Assembly: GCF_002794355.1 (NCBI RefSeq)
Contig: NZ_PGOI01000008.1
Location: 124,001 to 188,000 of the forward strand
From: Pseudorhodobacter sp. MZDSW-24AT
GTDB taxonomy: Bacteria > Pseudomonadota > Alphaproteobacteria > Rhodobacterales > Rhodobacteraceae
Reading direction: 5' to 3'
Length of the DNA: 64,000 bases
The translations under genes were made by a program, and so were the position numbers. Shown here one piece after another: positions 1 through 8,719 of this stretch. Position 1 is the stretch's first letter. Each line of letters opens with the position of its first letter. A model generated the notes under the pieces. The model did no database searches, had not been told where the DNA came from, and saw only the letters and a list, made by a program, of their open reading frames with translations.

Positions 1-23
1 ATGACGTGCTTTTATCTTGGCAA

Positions 24-42
24 AAATATCCCCGCCGGAGGC
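24..42. repeat. Rhodobacteraceae-type intergenic repeat, copy 1
   Basis: This GC-rich 19-mer begins AAATATCCCC and ends CGCCGGAGGC. It lies just beyond the stop of the minus-strand flavoprotein gene. A second copy, 17 of 19 bases identical, occurs after glpX at 9726-9744. Both follow a gene end, as expected for a dispersed intergenic element linked to transcript ends. I infer it is non-coding; its function is unknown. Confidence 0.5.
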
Positions 43-88
43 TCCCGCAGGTGGCGCAAATCTGAGAGGGGACAAGACCATCGCGCCC

Positions 89-1339
89 TCAATGCAGGTT
101 GTGTTGGCTGCCGGTGCCTTCTTCGTCCAGAAGATGCCCCGTCGCAAAGCGGTCGAGCCGGAACCGCGCGGCGACCGGATGGCTTTCGCCCGTCGCCATC
201 AGATGCGCCATGCACCAGCCGCTGGCGGGCACCGCCTTGAAGCCGCCATAGTTCCAGCCCGCGTCGACAAACAGCCCGGCCACCGGCGTGCGGTCAATGA
301 TGGGTGAGCCGTCTGGCGTCATGTCCATGATCCCGCCCCAAGAGCGCAGCACCCGGGCGCGGCCGATCATTGGCATCAAGGTCATGCCGGCTTCCATCAC
401 ATGTTCCACCATCGGCAGGTTGCCGCGCGCGGCGTAGCTTGCGTAGAAATCGAGATCCCCCCCGAACACCAGCCCGCCCTTGTCGGACTGGCTGATGTAG
501 AAATGCCCCATGCCAAAGCTGATCACATGGTCGATCACCGGTTTCAGCCCTTCGGTCACGAAGGCCTGCAGCACATGCGACTCGATCGGGAGCCGCAGCC
601 CGGCCATCGCCGCCACCTGACTGGAACGGCCCGCCACCACCATCCCCACCTTGCGCGCGCGGATCGCCCCGCGCGTGGTCTGCACGCCGGTCACCCGCCC
701 GTCGACCACATCTATTCCCGTCACCTCGCAATTCTGGATCAGGTCCACCCCGCGCCGGTCCGCCGCCCGCGCATAGCCCCAAGCCACCGCATCATGCCGC
801 GCCGTGCCCCCGCGCGGGTGCAACAGCCCGCCATAGATCGGGAACCGCGTGTTGTCATAATCCAGATAGGGCAGCAGCTCGCGCACCCCCTCGCGGTCCA
901 GCAGCACCGCATCATCGCCTTGATTGATCATCGCATTGCCGCGCCGGGCAAAGGCATCGCGCTGGCCATCGGAATGGAACAGGTTGATCAGACCGCGCTG
1001 GCTGTGCATCACGTTGTAGTTCAGCTCGGCCTCCAGCCCTTCCCACAGTTTCAGACTGTGTGAATAGAACTCGGAATTGCCCGGCAAGAAGTAATTCGCC
1101 CGCACGATCGTGGTGTTGCGCCCGATATTGCCCGAGCCCAGATAGCCTTTTTCCAGCACCGCGATATTGGTCAGCCCGTGGTTCTTCGCCAGATAATAGG
1201 CCGTCGCCAGCCCATGCCCGCCGCCGCCGATGATGACGGCGTCATAAGCGGCCTTGGGCGCCGGATCGCGCCACGCAGGCGCCCACCCGGTGTTGCCCCG
1301 CAGCCCCTGAGCCAAGACCTTCCAGCCGGAATAGCGCAT
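89..1339 (-). CDS. soxB: Sarcosine oxidase beta subunit-like FAD-dependent oxidoreductase
   Basis: This 416-residue DAO-family flavoprotein resembles the beta subunit of heterotetrameric sarcosine oxidase, which demethylates sarcosine in the cytoplasm and passes one-carbon units to folate. The sequence shows a Rossmann FAD motif (IIGGGGHGLATAYYL, about residue 35), the stretch SGNIGRNTTIVRANY typical of SoxB around the covalent-flavin region, and a C-terminal MTPDGSPIIDRTP plus GWNYGGFK flavin-binding signature. I chose the ATG at 1339 over a GTG 12 codons upstream because family members begin MRYSGWKV or similar. The usual partners soxD, soxA and soxG do not follow in the window: an intergenic repeat begins within 50 bases of the stop. 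The gene therefore either acts alone or has partners elsewhere. The family call is firm and the exact substrate is inferred. Confidence 0.85.
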   Translation of the reverse strand: MRYSGWKVLAQGLRGNTGWAPAWRDPAPKAAYDAVIIGGGGHGLATAYYLAKNHGLTNIAVLEKGYLGSGNIGRNTTIVRANYFLPGNSEFYSHSLKLWEGLEAELNYNVMHSQRGLINLFHSDGQRDAFARRGNAMINQGDDAVLLDREGVRELLPYLDYDNTRFPIYGGLLHPRGGTARHDAVAWGYARAADRRGVDLIQNCEVTGIDVVDGRVTGVQTTRGAIRARKVGMVVAGRSSQVAAMAGLRLPIESHVLQAFVTEGLKPVIDHVISFGMGHFYISQSDKGGLVFGGDLDFYASYAARGNLPMVEHVMEAGMTLMPMIGRARVLRSWGGIMDMTPDGSPIIDRTPVAGLFVDAGWNYGGFKAVPASGWCMAHLMATGESHPVAARFRLDRFATGHLLDEEGTGSQHNLH

Positions 1340-1464
1340 CGCAGACCTTCCCCACCCCCGTGCCTCTGACGGCACTTAAACCGGGTCCGCGGCAGATAAT
1401 CAAGGATCAAGCGCCCGACCTTGGCCATCCGCGACACGCGCATGTCGCAGATGGCCAAAGCGCT

Positions 1465-2895
1465 TCACAACCCCTTGGAGCGGTAAGATTGCGCCACCCG
1501 CCCGATCGACACGATATAGGCCGCCGTGCGCAGATCATCGACCTCGTCACGCGTGTGCCAGACCGCCCGCATCGCCTGATAGGCCGTGCGCATCGTGTCA
1601 TCCAGACCCGAACGCACCAAGGCCAGCTCATCCGACCCGGTCAGGAACTTTTCCTTGAAATCAGGCGACAGCGTCCAGCCAAGGCCCTGATCCGCCGACA
1701 GCCGCTCCAGCTCTTCCACCAACAGGCGCGAGCGCGCTTCTTCGGCCCGGCGCTGCATGCGGCCAAAGCGGATATGCGACAGGTTCTTCACCCATTCAAA
1801 GTAAGACACCGTCACCCCGCCCGCATTGGCATACATGTCGGGAATGATCACCACGCCCTTCTCGCGCAGGATCTCATCGGCGCCAAAGGTCACCGGCCCG
1901 TTTGCCGCCTCCACGATCAGCGGCGCCTTGATCCGGGCCGCATTGCCCATATGGATCACCCCTTCCAGCGCCGCCGGGATCAGGATGTCGCACTCGGCCT
2001 CCAGAAGCGGCGTGCCATCCTCGACAAAGGCGGCAGAAGGATAGCCCTTGATGCTGCCTTGCTTGAGCATCCATTGCCGGATGTCCTCGATGTTCAGCCC
2101 GGCATCATTGTGCAAGGCACCATCGCGCTCGATCACCGCCGTGATCCGGCAGCCATCTTCTTCACTCAGGAACTTGGCGGCGTGATAGCCGACATTGCCC
2201 AAGCCCTGCACGATCACCCGCTTGCCATCCAGCCCGCCGCTCAGGCCTGCCTTGGCCTTGTCCTCGGGGTGGCGGAAGAACTCTTGCAGCGCATATTGCA
2301 CGCCGCGCCCGGTGGCCTCGACCCGGCCTTGAATGCCCCCTGCATGCGGCGGCTTGCCTGTCACGCAGGCATTGCCATTGATGTCGGTGGTGTTCATGCG
2401 CTTGTATTGATCGGCGATCCACGCCATCTCGCGCTCGCCCGTGCCCATATCGGGGGCGGGCACGTTTTGCGCCGGATGGATCAGGTCGCGCTTGATCAGC
2501 TCATAGGCAAAGCGCCGGGTGATCAGCTCCAGCTCATGCTCGTCCCACGCGCGCGGGTCGATGCACAAGCCCCCCTTGGATCCGCCAAAGGGCGTTTCCA
2601 CCAAAGCACATTTATAGGTCATCAGCGCCGCCAGCGCCTCGACCTCGTTCTGGTTCACCGAAAGCGCATAGCGGATGCCGCCCTTGACCGGCTCCATATG
2701 CTCGGAATGCACCGAGCGATAGCCGGTGAAGGTTTCGATCTTGCCGCGCAGCCGCACGCCAAAGCGCACGGTATAGGTGGAATTGCACACACGGATCTTC
2801 TGTTCCAAGCCGGGGCTCAGATCCATCAGCCGCACAGCGCGGTTGAACATCAGATCCACCGACTCGCGGAAACTCGGCTCTCCATCCCTGATCAT
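1465..2895 (-). CDS. gdhA: Glutamate dehydrogenase (Glu/Leu/Phe/Val dehydrogenase family)
   Basis: This 476-residue enzyme should interconvert glutamate and 2-oxoglutarate plus ammonia with NAD(P), linking carbon and nitrogen metabolism. The N-terminal substrate domain shows PVKGGIRY, the lysine-containing TYKCALVETPFGGSKGG and VPAPDMGTGEREMAW. The C-terminal Rossmann domain has the dinucleotide motif VQGLGNVGYHAA, then PAALEGVIHMGNA and EAANGP. The ATG at 2895 has a strong AGGAGG ribosome-binding site 5 bases upstream. The same frame stays open 25 codons further, but that part is not family-like. It is convergent with nothing and divergent from tadG. Coenzyme preference (NAD or NADP) cannot be read with confidence. 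The family assignment is very secure. Confidence 0.93.
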   Translation of the reverse strand: MIRDGEPSFRESVDLMFNRAVRLMDLSPGLEQKIRVCNSTYTVRFGVRLRGKIETFTGYRSVHSEHMEPVKGGIRYALSVNQNEVEALAALMTYKCALVETPFGGSKGGLCIDPRAWDEHELELITRRFAYELIKRDLIHPAQNVPAPDMGTGEREMAWIADQYKRMNTTDINGNACVTGKPPHAGGIQGRVEATGRGVQYALQEFFRHPEDKAKAGLSGGLDGKRVIVQGLGNVGYHAAKFLSEEDGCRITAVIERDGALHNDAGLNIEDIRQWMLKQGSIKGYPSAAFVEDGTPLLEAECDILIPAALEGVIHMGNAARIKAPLIVEAANGPVTFGADEILREKGVVIIPDMYANAGGVTVSYFEWVKNLSHIRFGRMQRRAEEARSRLLVEELERLSADQGLGWTLSPDFKEKFLTGSDELALVRSGLDDTMRTAYQAMRAVWHTRDEVDDLRTAAYIVSIGRVAQSYRSKGL

Positions 2896-3258
2896 CGGGT
2901 CCTCCTGACAGGCCGGGCGCAACAGGTGTCGCCCATGCCGCAGCCTAGCCGCAGTTGGCCGCGCTGGCATCGGCCATTCTGCCGATCAGACCGGTTTTGC
3001 GCGAATCGAATCGCCGCGCCCATCCGTCGGAATCGCAGGTCATCTGGGCAGCGCGCCCAAGGCCGCCCGGCTCTGTTGCGCCCGCCGCAACAATGGTCAG
3101 GGGTGGCGCCGATTGTCCTTGCCGCCCCCGCCCCGCCCGGCGCGCCCCGGCCTTTGCCATAATTTTGCCGCGCGCGCCGCGTTTGGTGAATGCAGGTTAA
3201 CAGGTCAGAAACCGTGGGGGCGGGGTTTCTGGCTCAGGGCGACATTGGATTGGACCGC
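2896..3258. other. Divergent intergenic region between gdhA and tadG
   Basis: This 363-base GC-rich spacer should hold the promoters of both flanking genes. I see no convincing -10/-35 pair, palindrome or small gene. The open frames that cross it are composition artefacts. Confidence 0.4.
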
Positions 3259-4935
3259 ATGATGAAGAGTGCTGCCTCGGGGCTATCGCGGCTGAACGTC
3301 CGCCGTTTCGCGCGGGATGAAGACGGCCACATCGTCATTTTCACCACCGTCATGCTGACGCTCATGCTCATGCTGGCCGGGGTTGGCGTTGACATCATCA
3401 ACTTCGAAACGATGCGGACCAAGCAGCAGCAAACGCTGGACCGCGCCACCTTGGCGGCCGCCTCTCTCACGCAGGAACTGGATGCCGAAGAGGTCGTGCG
3501 CGACTATTTCGCCAAGGCCGATATGGCCGACCATCTGCGCTCGGTGTCCTTCGAGCGGAGCTTCAACGCCTCGACCGTGCGGGCCGAGGCCGAGAAAGAG
3601 GTCACGCCGATCTTCATGAACCTCTACGATCTGCACAACAGCACCAAGCTGGTGGCGCGCGGCCGCTCGACGGCGGAACAGCGCATCAACAACATCGAAA
3701 TCATGCTGGTGCTGGACGTGTCAGGGTCGATGCAGGGCACCAAGCTGACCAACCTCAAATCCGCCGCGAGCGAATTTGTGGACACCGTGCTGGATCAGGA
3801 CGTGGAAAACCGCGTCTCCATCGGCATCGTGCCCTACAATGGTCAGGTCAACCTGCCGCAATACATGCAGAACCTGTTCACGTCGGTCGATGACCATGGC
3901 GTCAGCAATGTGAACTGCTTCGATCTGCCCAGCACCACCTATTCCAGCCTGACGCTGTCGCGCACGACGGGCATGCCTGTCACTGCGCATGCCGATACCT
4001 TCTCCAGCACCAACACCGGCGGCTATATCGCGCCCACCCATGCCAATGCCGTGGTGAACGAGGGCAACCGCTGGTGCCCGCCTTCCACCGTGAACGTGAT
4101 CCGGGCGCCCACCAACAACCGCACCCAGCTCAAGGCGCATATCAACAACCTCACCGCCATCGGGGCCACCTCGATCAACGCGGGGATGAAATGGGGCATG
4201 GCGCTGCTCGATCCGGCGGCCAACAGCCTGTATACCGGCTTCGTCTCGGCCGGGCAGACGCCCGCCTTCTTCGGCAACCGCCCCTTCGCCTATGGCGATC
4301 GCGAAGCGATGAAGATCATCGTGCTGATGACCGATGGCGAGCATTTCGCCGAAGAGCGCGTCAACGCGGGCTTCCGCGCCGGCAACGCCCCGATCTGGCG
4401 CGGCAACAGCGACACGCTGTTTTCCGTCTTCCACGCCTCGCGCGTGAACAACTCCTCCTCCAGCAACCTGTGCAACAGCCGCCCCTTCTACGTCCCCCAT
4501 CTGAACGCGTGGCATTCGCGCCCGTGGAACGGCACCGCGCCCAACTCCAGCACCTGCTACAGCCCCAGCGCCAGCCACTCCGGCGTCACCCAGCAAACCT
4601 GGCCGCAGATCTGGTCCAGCGTCCGCATGTCCTGGGTCGCGCAGCAGCTCTATGTCCGCGCCATCGGCGGCAGCCAGTCCGCCACCATGAACAGCCTGCG
4701 CACCCAGACCGCGATCACCACCATGGACAACCAGCTGCAACAGATCTGCAGCCAAAGCCGCACCCGCAACGTGCTCGTCTACGGCATCGCCTTCGAGGCC
4801 CCCAGCAACGGCCGCACCCAGATCGAGCGCTGCGCCAGCTCGCCCGCGCATTACTTCAACGCCCAAGGGCTCGAAATCCGCACCGCCTTTCGCGCCATCG
4901 CCACCAACATCACCCAGTTGAAGCTGACCCAATGA
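3259..4935 (+). CDS. tadG: TadG-like pilus-assembly protein with von Willebrand A domain
   Basis: This 558-residue protein has a cytosolic N-terminus (RFARDEDGHIVIF, the usual TadE/TadG lead) and one membrane segment at about residues 27-48. A long extracytoplasmic part follows, with a von Willebrand A fold. The MIDAS motif DVSGS is at about residues 153-157, and a later MTDGEHF supplies a second metal-site element. TadG proteins belong to the Flp/Tad pilus or a related surface system. The start ATG at 3259 was chosen because the membrane segment then sits at the family position; no strong ribosome-binding site is visible. The stop overlaps the next gene's ATG (ATGA), so it forms one operon with two TadE-like genes. 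The Tad motor, secretin and prepilin genes are not in this window. Confidence 0.82.
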   Translation: MMKSAASGLSRLNVRRFARDEDGHIVIFTTVMLTLMLMLAGVGVDIINFETMRTKQQQTLDRATLAAASLTQELDAEEVVRDYFAKADMADHLRSVSFERSFNASTVRAEAEKEVTPIFMNLYDLHNSTKLVARGRSTAEQRINNIEIMLVLDVSGSMQGTKLTNLKSAASEFVDTVLDQDVENRVSIGIVPYNGQVNLPQYMQNLFTSVDDHGVSNVNCFDLPSTTYSSLTLSRTTGMPVTAHADTFSSTNTGGYIAPTHANAVVNEGNRWCPPSTVNVIRAPTNNRTQLKAHINNLTAIGATSINAGMKWGMALLDPAANSLYTGFVSAGQTPAFFGNRPFAYGDREAMKIIVLMTDGEHFAEERVNAGFRAGNAPIWRGNSDTLFSVFHASRVNNSSSSNLCNSRPFYVPHLNAWHSRPWNGTAPNSSTCYSPSASHSGVTQQTWPQIWSSVRMSWVAQQLYVRAIGGSQSATMNSLRTQTAITTMDNQLQQICSQSRTRNVLVYGIAFEAPSNGRTQIERCASSPAHYFNAQGLEIRTAFRAIATNITQLKLTQ

Positions 4936-5468
4936 TGCCCCGCTTCCGCTCTCTCTTCCGTCCCTTCCGCAAGGACGAGCGCGGCCTCGCCTCGGTGGAA
5001 TTCGCGCTGTTCTTTCCGCTCTACCTCAGCATGTTCTTCTGGGCCGCCGAACTGGGCATCCTCACCATCAAATCGGTGATGCTCGACCACGCGCTCGATG
5101 TCTCCATGCGCGAGCTGCGCCTTGGCCTGATGGAAGACCCAAGCCAGGACAGCCTGAAAGAAGCCATCTGCGCCCGCGCCCGCATCATCGGCAATTGCGA
5201 GGACCAGATGATGATCGAGCTTCAGGCCGTCTCCACCGTCACCTTCGCCTTGCCGCAAACCCCCGTCACCTGTGTCAACAATGACGAAGAAATCCAGCCC
5301 GTCGTCACCTTCGCCCCCGGCCGCCAGCAAGAGCTGATGCTGGTGCGCGCCTGCATCGTGCTGCCGGTGCTGTTTCCCAACCTGATCTTCGGGCGGCAGT
5401 TCTTCCGCGACAGCAGCGGCGGCATCGGCATCGCCTCGATCTCGTCTTTCGTGAACGAACCGTCCTGA
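4932..5468 (+). CDS. tadE: TadE-like pseudopilin
   Basis: This 178-residue TadE-family protein begins with a basic stretch followed by DERGLASVEFALFFPLYLSMFFW. That is the processing-type junction and hydrophobic helix of TadE/TadF pseudopilins. The rest is extracytoplasmic with a cysteine pair (about residues 77 and 93). The start ATGATG overlaps the tadG stop, so translation is probably coupled. TadE pseudopilins are cleaved by the TadV/CpaA prepilin peptidase and support Flp pilus biogenesis. This is inferred for the present protein, because no other Tad genes are visible here. Confidence 0.75.
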   Translation: MMPRFRSLFRPFRKDERGLASVEFALFFPLYLSMFFWAAELGILTIKSVMLDHALDVSMRELRLGLMEDPSQDSLKEAICARARIIGNCEDQMMIELQAVSTVTFALPQTPVTCVNNDEEIQPVVTFAPGRQQELMLVRACIVLPVLFPNLIFGRQFFRDSSGGIGIASISSFVNEPS

Positions 5469-5486
5469 GCCTCGGAAAGCCCCGCC

Positions 5487-6080
5487 ATGCCCCCGATCCT
5501 GCGCCTGATCCGAACCGCCCTGCGCCGCTTCCGCCACAATGAAGACGGGCTGGCCTCGGCCGAAATGATCATCGTCCTGCCGCTCTATCTGTTCTGCATC
5601 ATGGGCACCTTCACCTTCTGGGATGCCTTCGATGTGGGCAACCGCTCGCAAAAGGCGGCCTATGCGGTGTCCGATCTGGTCACGCGCAAGCAAGACAATG
5701 TGACCGAAGTCTACATCAACGGCATGTTCGACACGATGCAATACATGATGGGCCCTTCGCTGCCCACGCGCACCCGCATCACCTCGATCTTCTACAGCGA
5801 AGCGCGCGCCCGCTATGAGGTGCTGTGGTCCCGCTCCAGCCTTCCCACCGTGCCCGCGCTCACCACGGCCACCCTCTCCACCATCCAAAGCCACCTGCCG
5901 GTGATGGCGGATGGCGATTCACTGGTGGTGGTCGAAGCGCGGGTCGAGTTCAAGCCGATCATCGCCGCCGTCGACCGTCTGCTCAACAGCCAGATCGAAG
6001 AAGGCACCATGCACCATGTCATCGTGTCGCGGCCGCGCTTCCTGCCCAAGATCTGCATGCAAGGCGTTGCCTGCGGCTAG
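5487..6080 (+). CDS. TadE/TadG-like membrane protein
   Basis: This 197-residue protein follows the first tadE gene by 18 bases. It repeats the TadE pattern: an N-terminal RFRHNEDGLASAEMIIVLPLYLFCIMG segment (basic lead, glutamate at the +5-like position, hydrophobic helix at about residues 24-42), then an extracytoplasmic domain with no other membrane segment. It is probably the third product of a tadG-tadE-tadE transcript. It may be a minor pseudopilin (TadF-like). The family is well supported but the individual role is not. Confidence 0.7.
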   Translation: MPPILRLIRTALRRFRHNEDGLASAEMIIVLPLYLFCIMGTFTFWDAFDVGNRSQKAAYAVSDLVTRKQDNVTEVYINGMFDTMQYMMGPSLPTRTRITSIFYSEARARYEVLWSRSSLPTVPALTTATLSTIQSHLPVMADGDSLVVVEARVEFKPIIAAVDRLLNSQIEEGTMHHVIVSRPRFLPKICMQGVACG

Positions 6081-6089
6081 GCCACGCTG

Positions 6090-6617
6090 TCAGTTGCGCT
6101 CTTTGATCAGCGTCTCCAGCACCTCGGCCATATAGCGCGCCTCATGGCGGTGGGTCACGCCGCCCACCCCGACCGAGCGGCCCAAGCGCCACCACAGCCC
6201 CGGCGCCCAAGCCCGCGCGGCAGGCGCCCGCAGCGACAGGGTAAAGCCCCCCGCTGGCTTGAAGGCGAACACCCCCCGGTTGACCGCGCGGATCTCCTCC
6301 ACCCGCGCCAGCACGGTGCCGGCCTCATCGCGCAGCACCTCGCGCGTCAACACCAAGCCTTGCGTGCTGGCCTGCCACATCCGCACCGCCAGCCACAGCG
6401 CGGCCACCCCCGCCGCCAGCAGCGCCAAAAGCCAGCCCAGCGCCCCCGGCGGAATCGCCAGCGCCAGCCAGATCAGCACCGCGCCCAGACTGGCCAGCAA
6501 GGCGACACCCAATAAACGGCGCGGCGGCGAAGGCCGCAAGGCGGCCAGAACCGGCACAGCCTCTCCCACCGGGCTTTCCACACGCCCCGTCAAGGGCGGC
6601 TCCGTCGCATCAGGCAT
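6090..6617 (-). CDS. Conserved membrane protein with two transmembrane segments
   Basis: This 175-residue protein runs convergently into the TadE-like gene, 9 bases apart. Two hydrophobic helices (about residues 34-55 and 57-80) follow a short Pro-rich N-terminus. The remaining 90 residues (TREVLRDEAGTVLARVEEIRAVNRGVFAFKP and after) look like a small beta-rich PH-like cytoplasmic domain. Residues upstream of the chosen ATG at 6617 are arginine-rich and look non-coding. I do not recognise a named family, and the function is unknown. Confidence 0.6.
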   Translation of the reverse strand: MPDATEPPLTGRVESPVGEAVPVLAALRPSPPRRLLGVALLASLGAVLIWLALAIPPGALGWLLALLAAGVAALWLAVRMWQASTQGLVLTREVLRDEAGTVLARVEEIRAVNRGVFAFKPAGGFTLSLRAPAARAWAPGLWWRLGRSVGVGGVTHRHEARYMAEVLETLIKERN

Positions 6618-6778
6618 CACGCACTCCAGATCAAGGCTCTCGCCCCAGCCATAAACCAGCCGCCGCCGCAGCGATAGAGACAAGGCATCCCGCAGGGGCC
6701 GCCCCTCTTGCTCACGGCCGCGAACCTGCCTAGGGTCGGCGCATCGCGGCAGCGCCTGCCGCCCGCCATGGATGCCCA

Positions 6779-7063
6779 ATGACGCGCGACCCCCGCTCTT
6801 CCTTCCGCGCCGCTCTGGCCCGCACCTGCCTTGGCCTGTGCGGCTTGGGTCTTGTCGCCTGCGCGCCCTTGCCCGACATCGCCAAGGCAACCGCCGCGCG
6901 CACATCACCCGACAGCTTCACCGGCCCGGCCCCGGTTCTGGTGCCCATCGACGGCATTCTCGCGCAGGCCGATGCGCTGGGCACGGGCGCAGGCAGCGTG
7001 GCCCCGGTCACCGCCCGGGCCGACCGTCTGCGCGCCCGCGCCGATCGCCTGCGCCGCGACTGA
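6779..7063 (+). CDS. Small putative lipoprotein
   Basis: This is a 94-residue protein with an N-terminal basic region, a hydrophobic stretch and a lipobox (GLVAC, cysteine at about residue 28). It should be exported and lipid-modified. The mature part is low in complexity (ADALGTGAGS, ADRLRARADRLRRD) and ends in an Arg/Ala helix. It sits 88 bases ahead of hom in the same direction, but nothing ties it functionally to that gene. It is hypothetical; the lipobox is the main support. Confidence 0.55.
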   Translation: MTRDPRSSFRAALARTCLGLCGLGLVACAPLPDIAKATAARTSPDSFTGPAPVLVPIDGILAQADALGTGAGSVAPVTARADRLRARADRLRRD

Positions 7064-7150
7064 CCCGGCCCTCGCGCCGCGTTGCCTTGCCGCGACAGGC
7101 GCGCTAAGACCGCCGACAACCACCACGCCACAGCCAGACGGAGTTCCCCC

Positions 7151-8446
7151 ATGCCAGCCCCCTTGCGAATTGGTCTAGCCGGTCTGGGCACGGTCGGCAT
7201 CGGCGTGGTCAAGATCGTGCAAAGCCATGCCGCGCTGATCGCGGCCCGCGCAGGGCGCGCGGTCGAAATCACCGCCGTCTCGGCGCGGGACCCGCAGAAG
7301 AACCGCGATGCCGATCTGTCCGGCTACGCATGGGAAACCGATCCGGTGGCGCTGGCCCAGCGTGCCGATGTCGATGTCTTTGTCGAGGTGATGGGCGGCC
7401 ACGAAGGCCCCGCGCGCCTTGCCACCGAAGCCGCCATCGCGGCCGGAAAGGATGTGGTCACCGCCAACAAGGCGCTTTTGGCGCATCACGGCCACGCGCT
7501 GGCGCTCGCCGCCGAAGCCCAAGGCCGGGTGATCCGGTTCGAGGCCGCCGTCGCCGGGGGCATCCCGGTCATCAAGGCGCTGACCGAAGGCCTCGCTGGC
7601 AATCAGATGCGCCGGGTGATGGGGGTGATGAACGGCACCTGCAACTATATCCTCACCCGGATGCAGGCCGCAGGTCTGCCGTATGAAACCGTGTTCGAAG
7701 AGGCGCGCGCGCTGGGCTATCTCGAAGCCGATCCCAACCTCGATGTCGGGGGCATCGACGCGGGCCACAAACTCAGCCTGCTGGCCGCCATCGCCTTCGG
7801 CACCAAGGTCAGTTTCGACGCGGTGGAACTCGAAGGCATCGGCAATGTCTCGATCGACGATATTCATCTGGCCGATGACATGGGCTATCACATCAAGCTT
7901 CTGGGTGTGGCGCAGATGACAGGGCGCGGGCTGGAACAGCGCATGACCCCTTGCCTCGTCCCGGCCGAAAGCCCGCTGGGCCAATTGCAGGGCGGCACCA
8001 ATATGGTCGTGCTCGAAGGCGACTCGGTGGGTCAAATCGTGATGCGCGGCGCGGGCGCCGGAATGGGGCCGACCGCCAGCGCCGTGATGGCCGATGTTAT
8101 CGACATCGCGCGCGGCACCCGGCTTTCCACCTTCGGCCGCCCGGCCAGCACGCTGGCCGAACCGATCGCCGCCCGCTCGGCCACGCCTGCCCCTTATTAC
8201 CTGCGGATGACCTTGCTCGACAAACCGGGGGCTCTGGCCAAGATCGCCACCGCGCTCGGCACGGCGGGCATCTCCATCGATCAGATGCGCCAACTCAACC
8301 AGCCGAACGAGGCCGATAACAAGGCCACCGTGCTCATCGTCACCCACAAGGCCTCTCCGGCCGATGTGGCCTATGCGCTCGATCAATTCGCCACCACCGG
8401 TGTGCTGATCGGTGCGCCGGTGGCGATCCGCATCGAAGAGGTCTGA
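7151..8446 (+). CDS. hom: Homoserine dehydrogenase
   Basis: This 431-residue enzyme reduces aspartate semialdehyde to homoserine, the branch point to threonine and methionine. The N-terminal Rossmann fold shows GLAGLGTVGIGVV (about residues 8-20). The catalytic domain has VMGG, TANKALLAHHG, AAVAGGIPVIKAL and MNGTCNYILTRM, all family hallmarks. The C-terminal 75 residues (YYLRMTLLDKPGALAKIATALG onward) form an ACT domain that usually gives threonine feedback control. I chose the ATG at 7151 since the family begins close to the GxGxxG motif. The next gene, glpX, is 273 bases downstream, beyond a strong hairpin. Confidence 0.95.
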   Translation: MPAPLRIGLAGLGTVGIGVVKIVQSHAALIAARAGRAVEITAVSARDPQKNRDADLSGYAWETDPVALAQRADVDVFVEVMGGHEGPARLATEAAIAAGKDVVTANKALLAHHGHALALAAEAQGRVIRFEAAVAGGIPVIKALTEGLAGNQMRRVMGVMNGTCNYILTRMQAAGLPYETVFEEARALGYLEADPNLDVGGIDAGHKLSLLAAIAFGTKVSFDAVELEGIGNVSIDDIHLADDMGYHIKLLGVAQMTGRGLEQRMTPCLVPAESPLGQLQGGTNMVVLEGDSVGQIVMRGAGAGMGPTASAVMADVIDIARGTRLSTFGRPASTLAEPIAARSATPAPYYLRMTLLDKPGALAKIATALGTAGISIDQMRQLNQPNEADNKATVLIVTHKASPADVAYALDQFATTGVLIGAPVAIRIEEV

Positions 8447-8487
8447 CCGCCCGCGCGCCCCCATGGCCTTGCGTTTTCTGTCCCCAC

Positions 8488-8508
8488 GCCCCCCGGCGTC
8501 CGGGGGGC
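8488..8508 (+). terminator. GC-rich hairpin after hom
   Basis: This is a perfect 9-bp stem (GCCCCCCGG with CCGGGGGGC) around a 3-base loop, 41 bases past the hom stop. It has no T-tract, which is common for terminators in this family, so it could also be a 3'-end stabiliser. Confidence 0.55.
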
Positions 8509-8719
8509 TGGCCTTGCAGTCCTGCAAGCCGCAGCGCGAATATGTTAAAAATCCCTAAAGGCGCAATTCCAAGCTGTTGATTCCAAAGAAAAGCCCATTT
8601 TGTAACACAGTGGACACACAGCCCCTGCCCCCCATGCCGCGTTAGCGCCATCACGCTTGCCCCAAGGGGACCGGGCAGGCTACACCGGGGCGCAGCTCAT
8701 TTCCCAGCAAGGACCGATC

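Noticed and set aside
1360-3162. 600-residue plus-strand open frame across gdhA
   Set aside because: It lies antisense to a well-supported dehydrogenase, is rich in His/Arg/Pro and has no family features. GC-rich DNA gives many such shadow frames (also 3721-4932, 7175-8527, 60270-62099).
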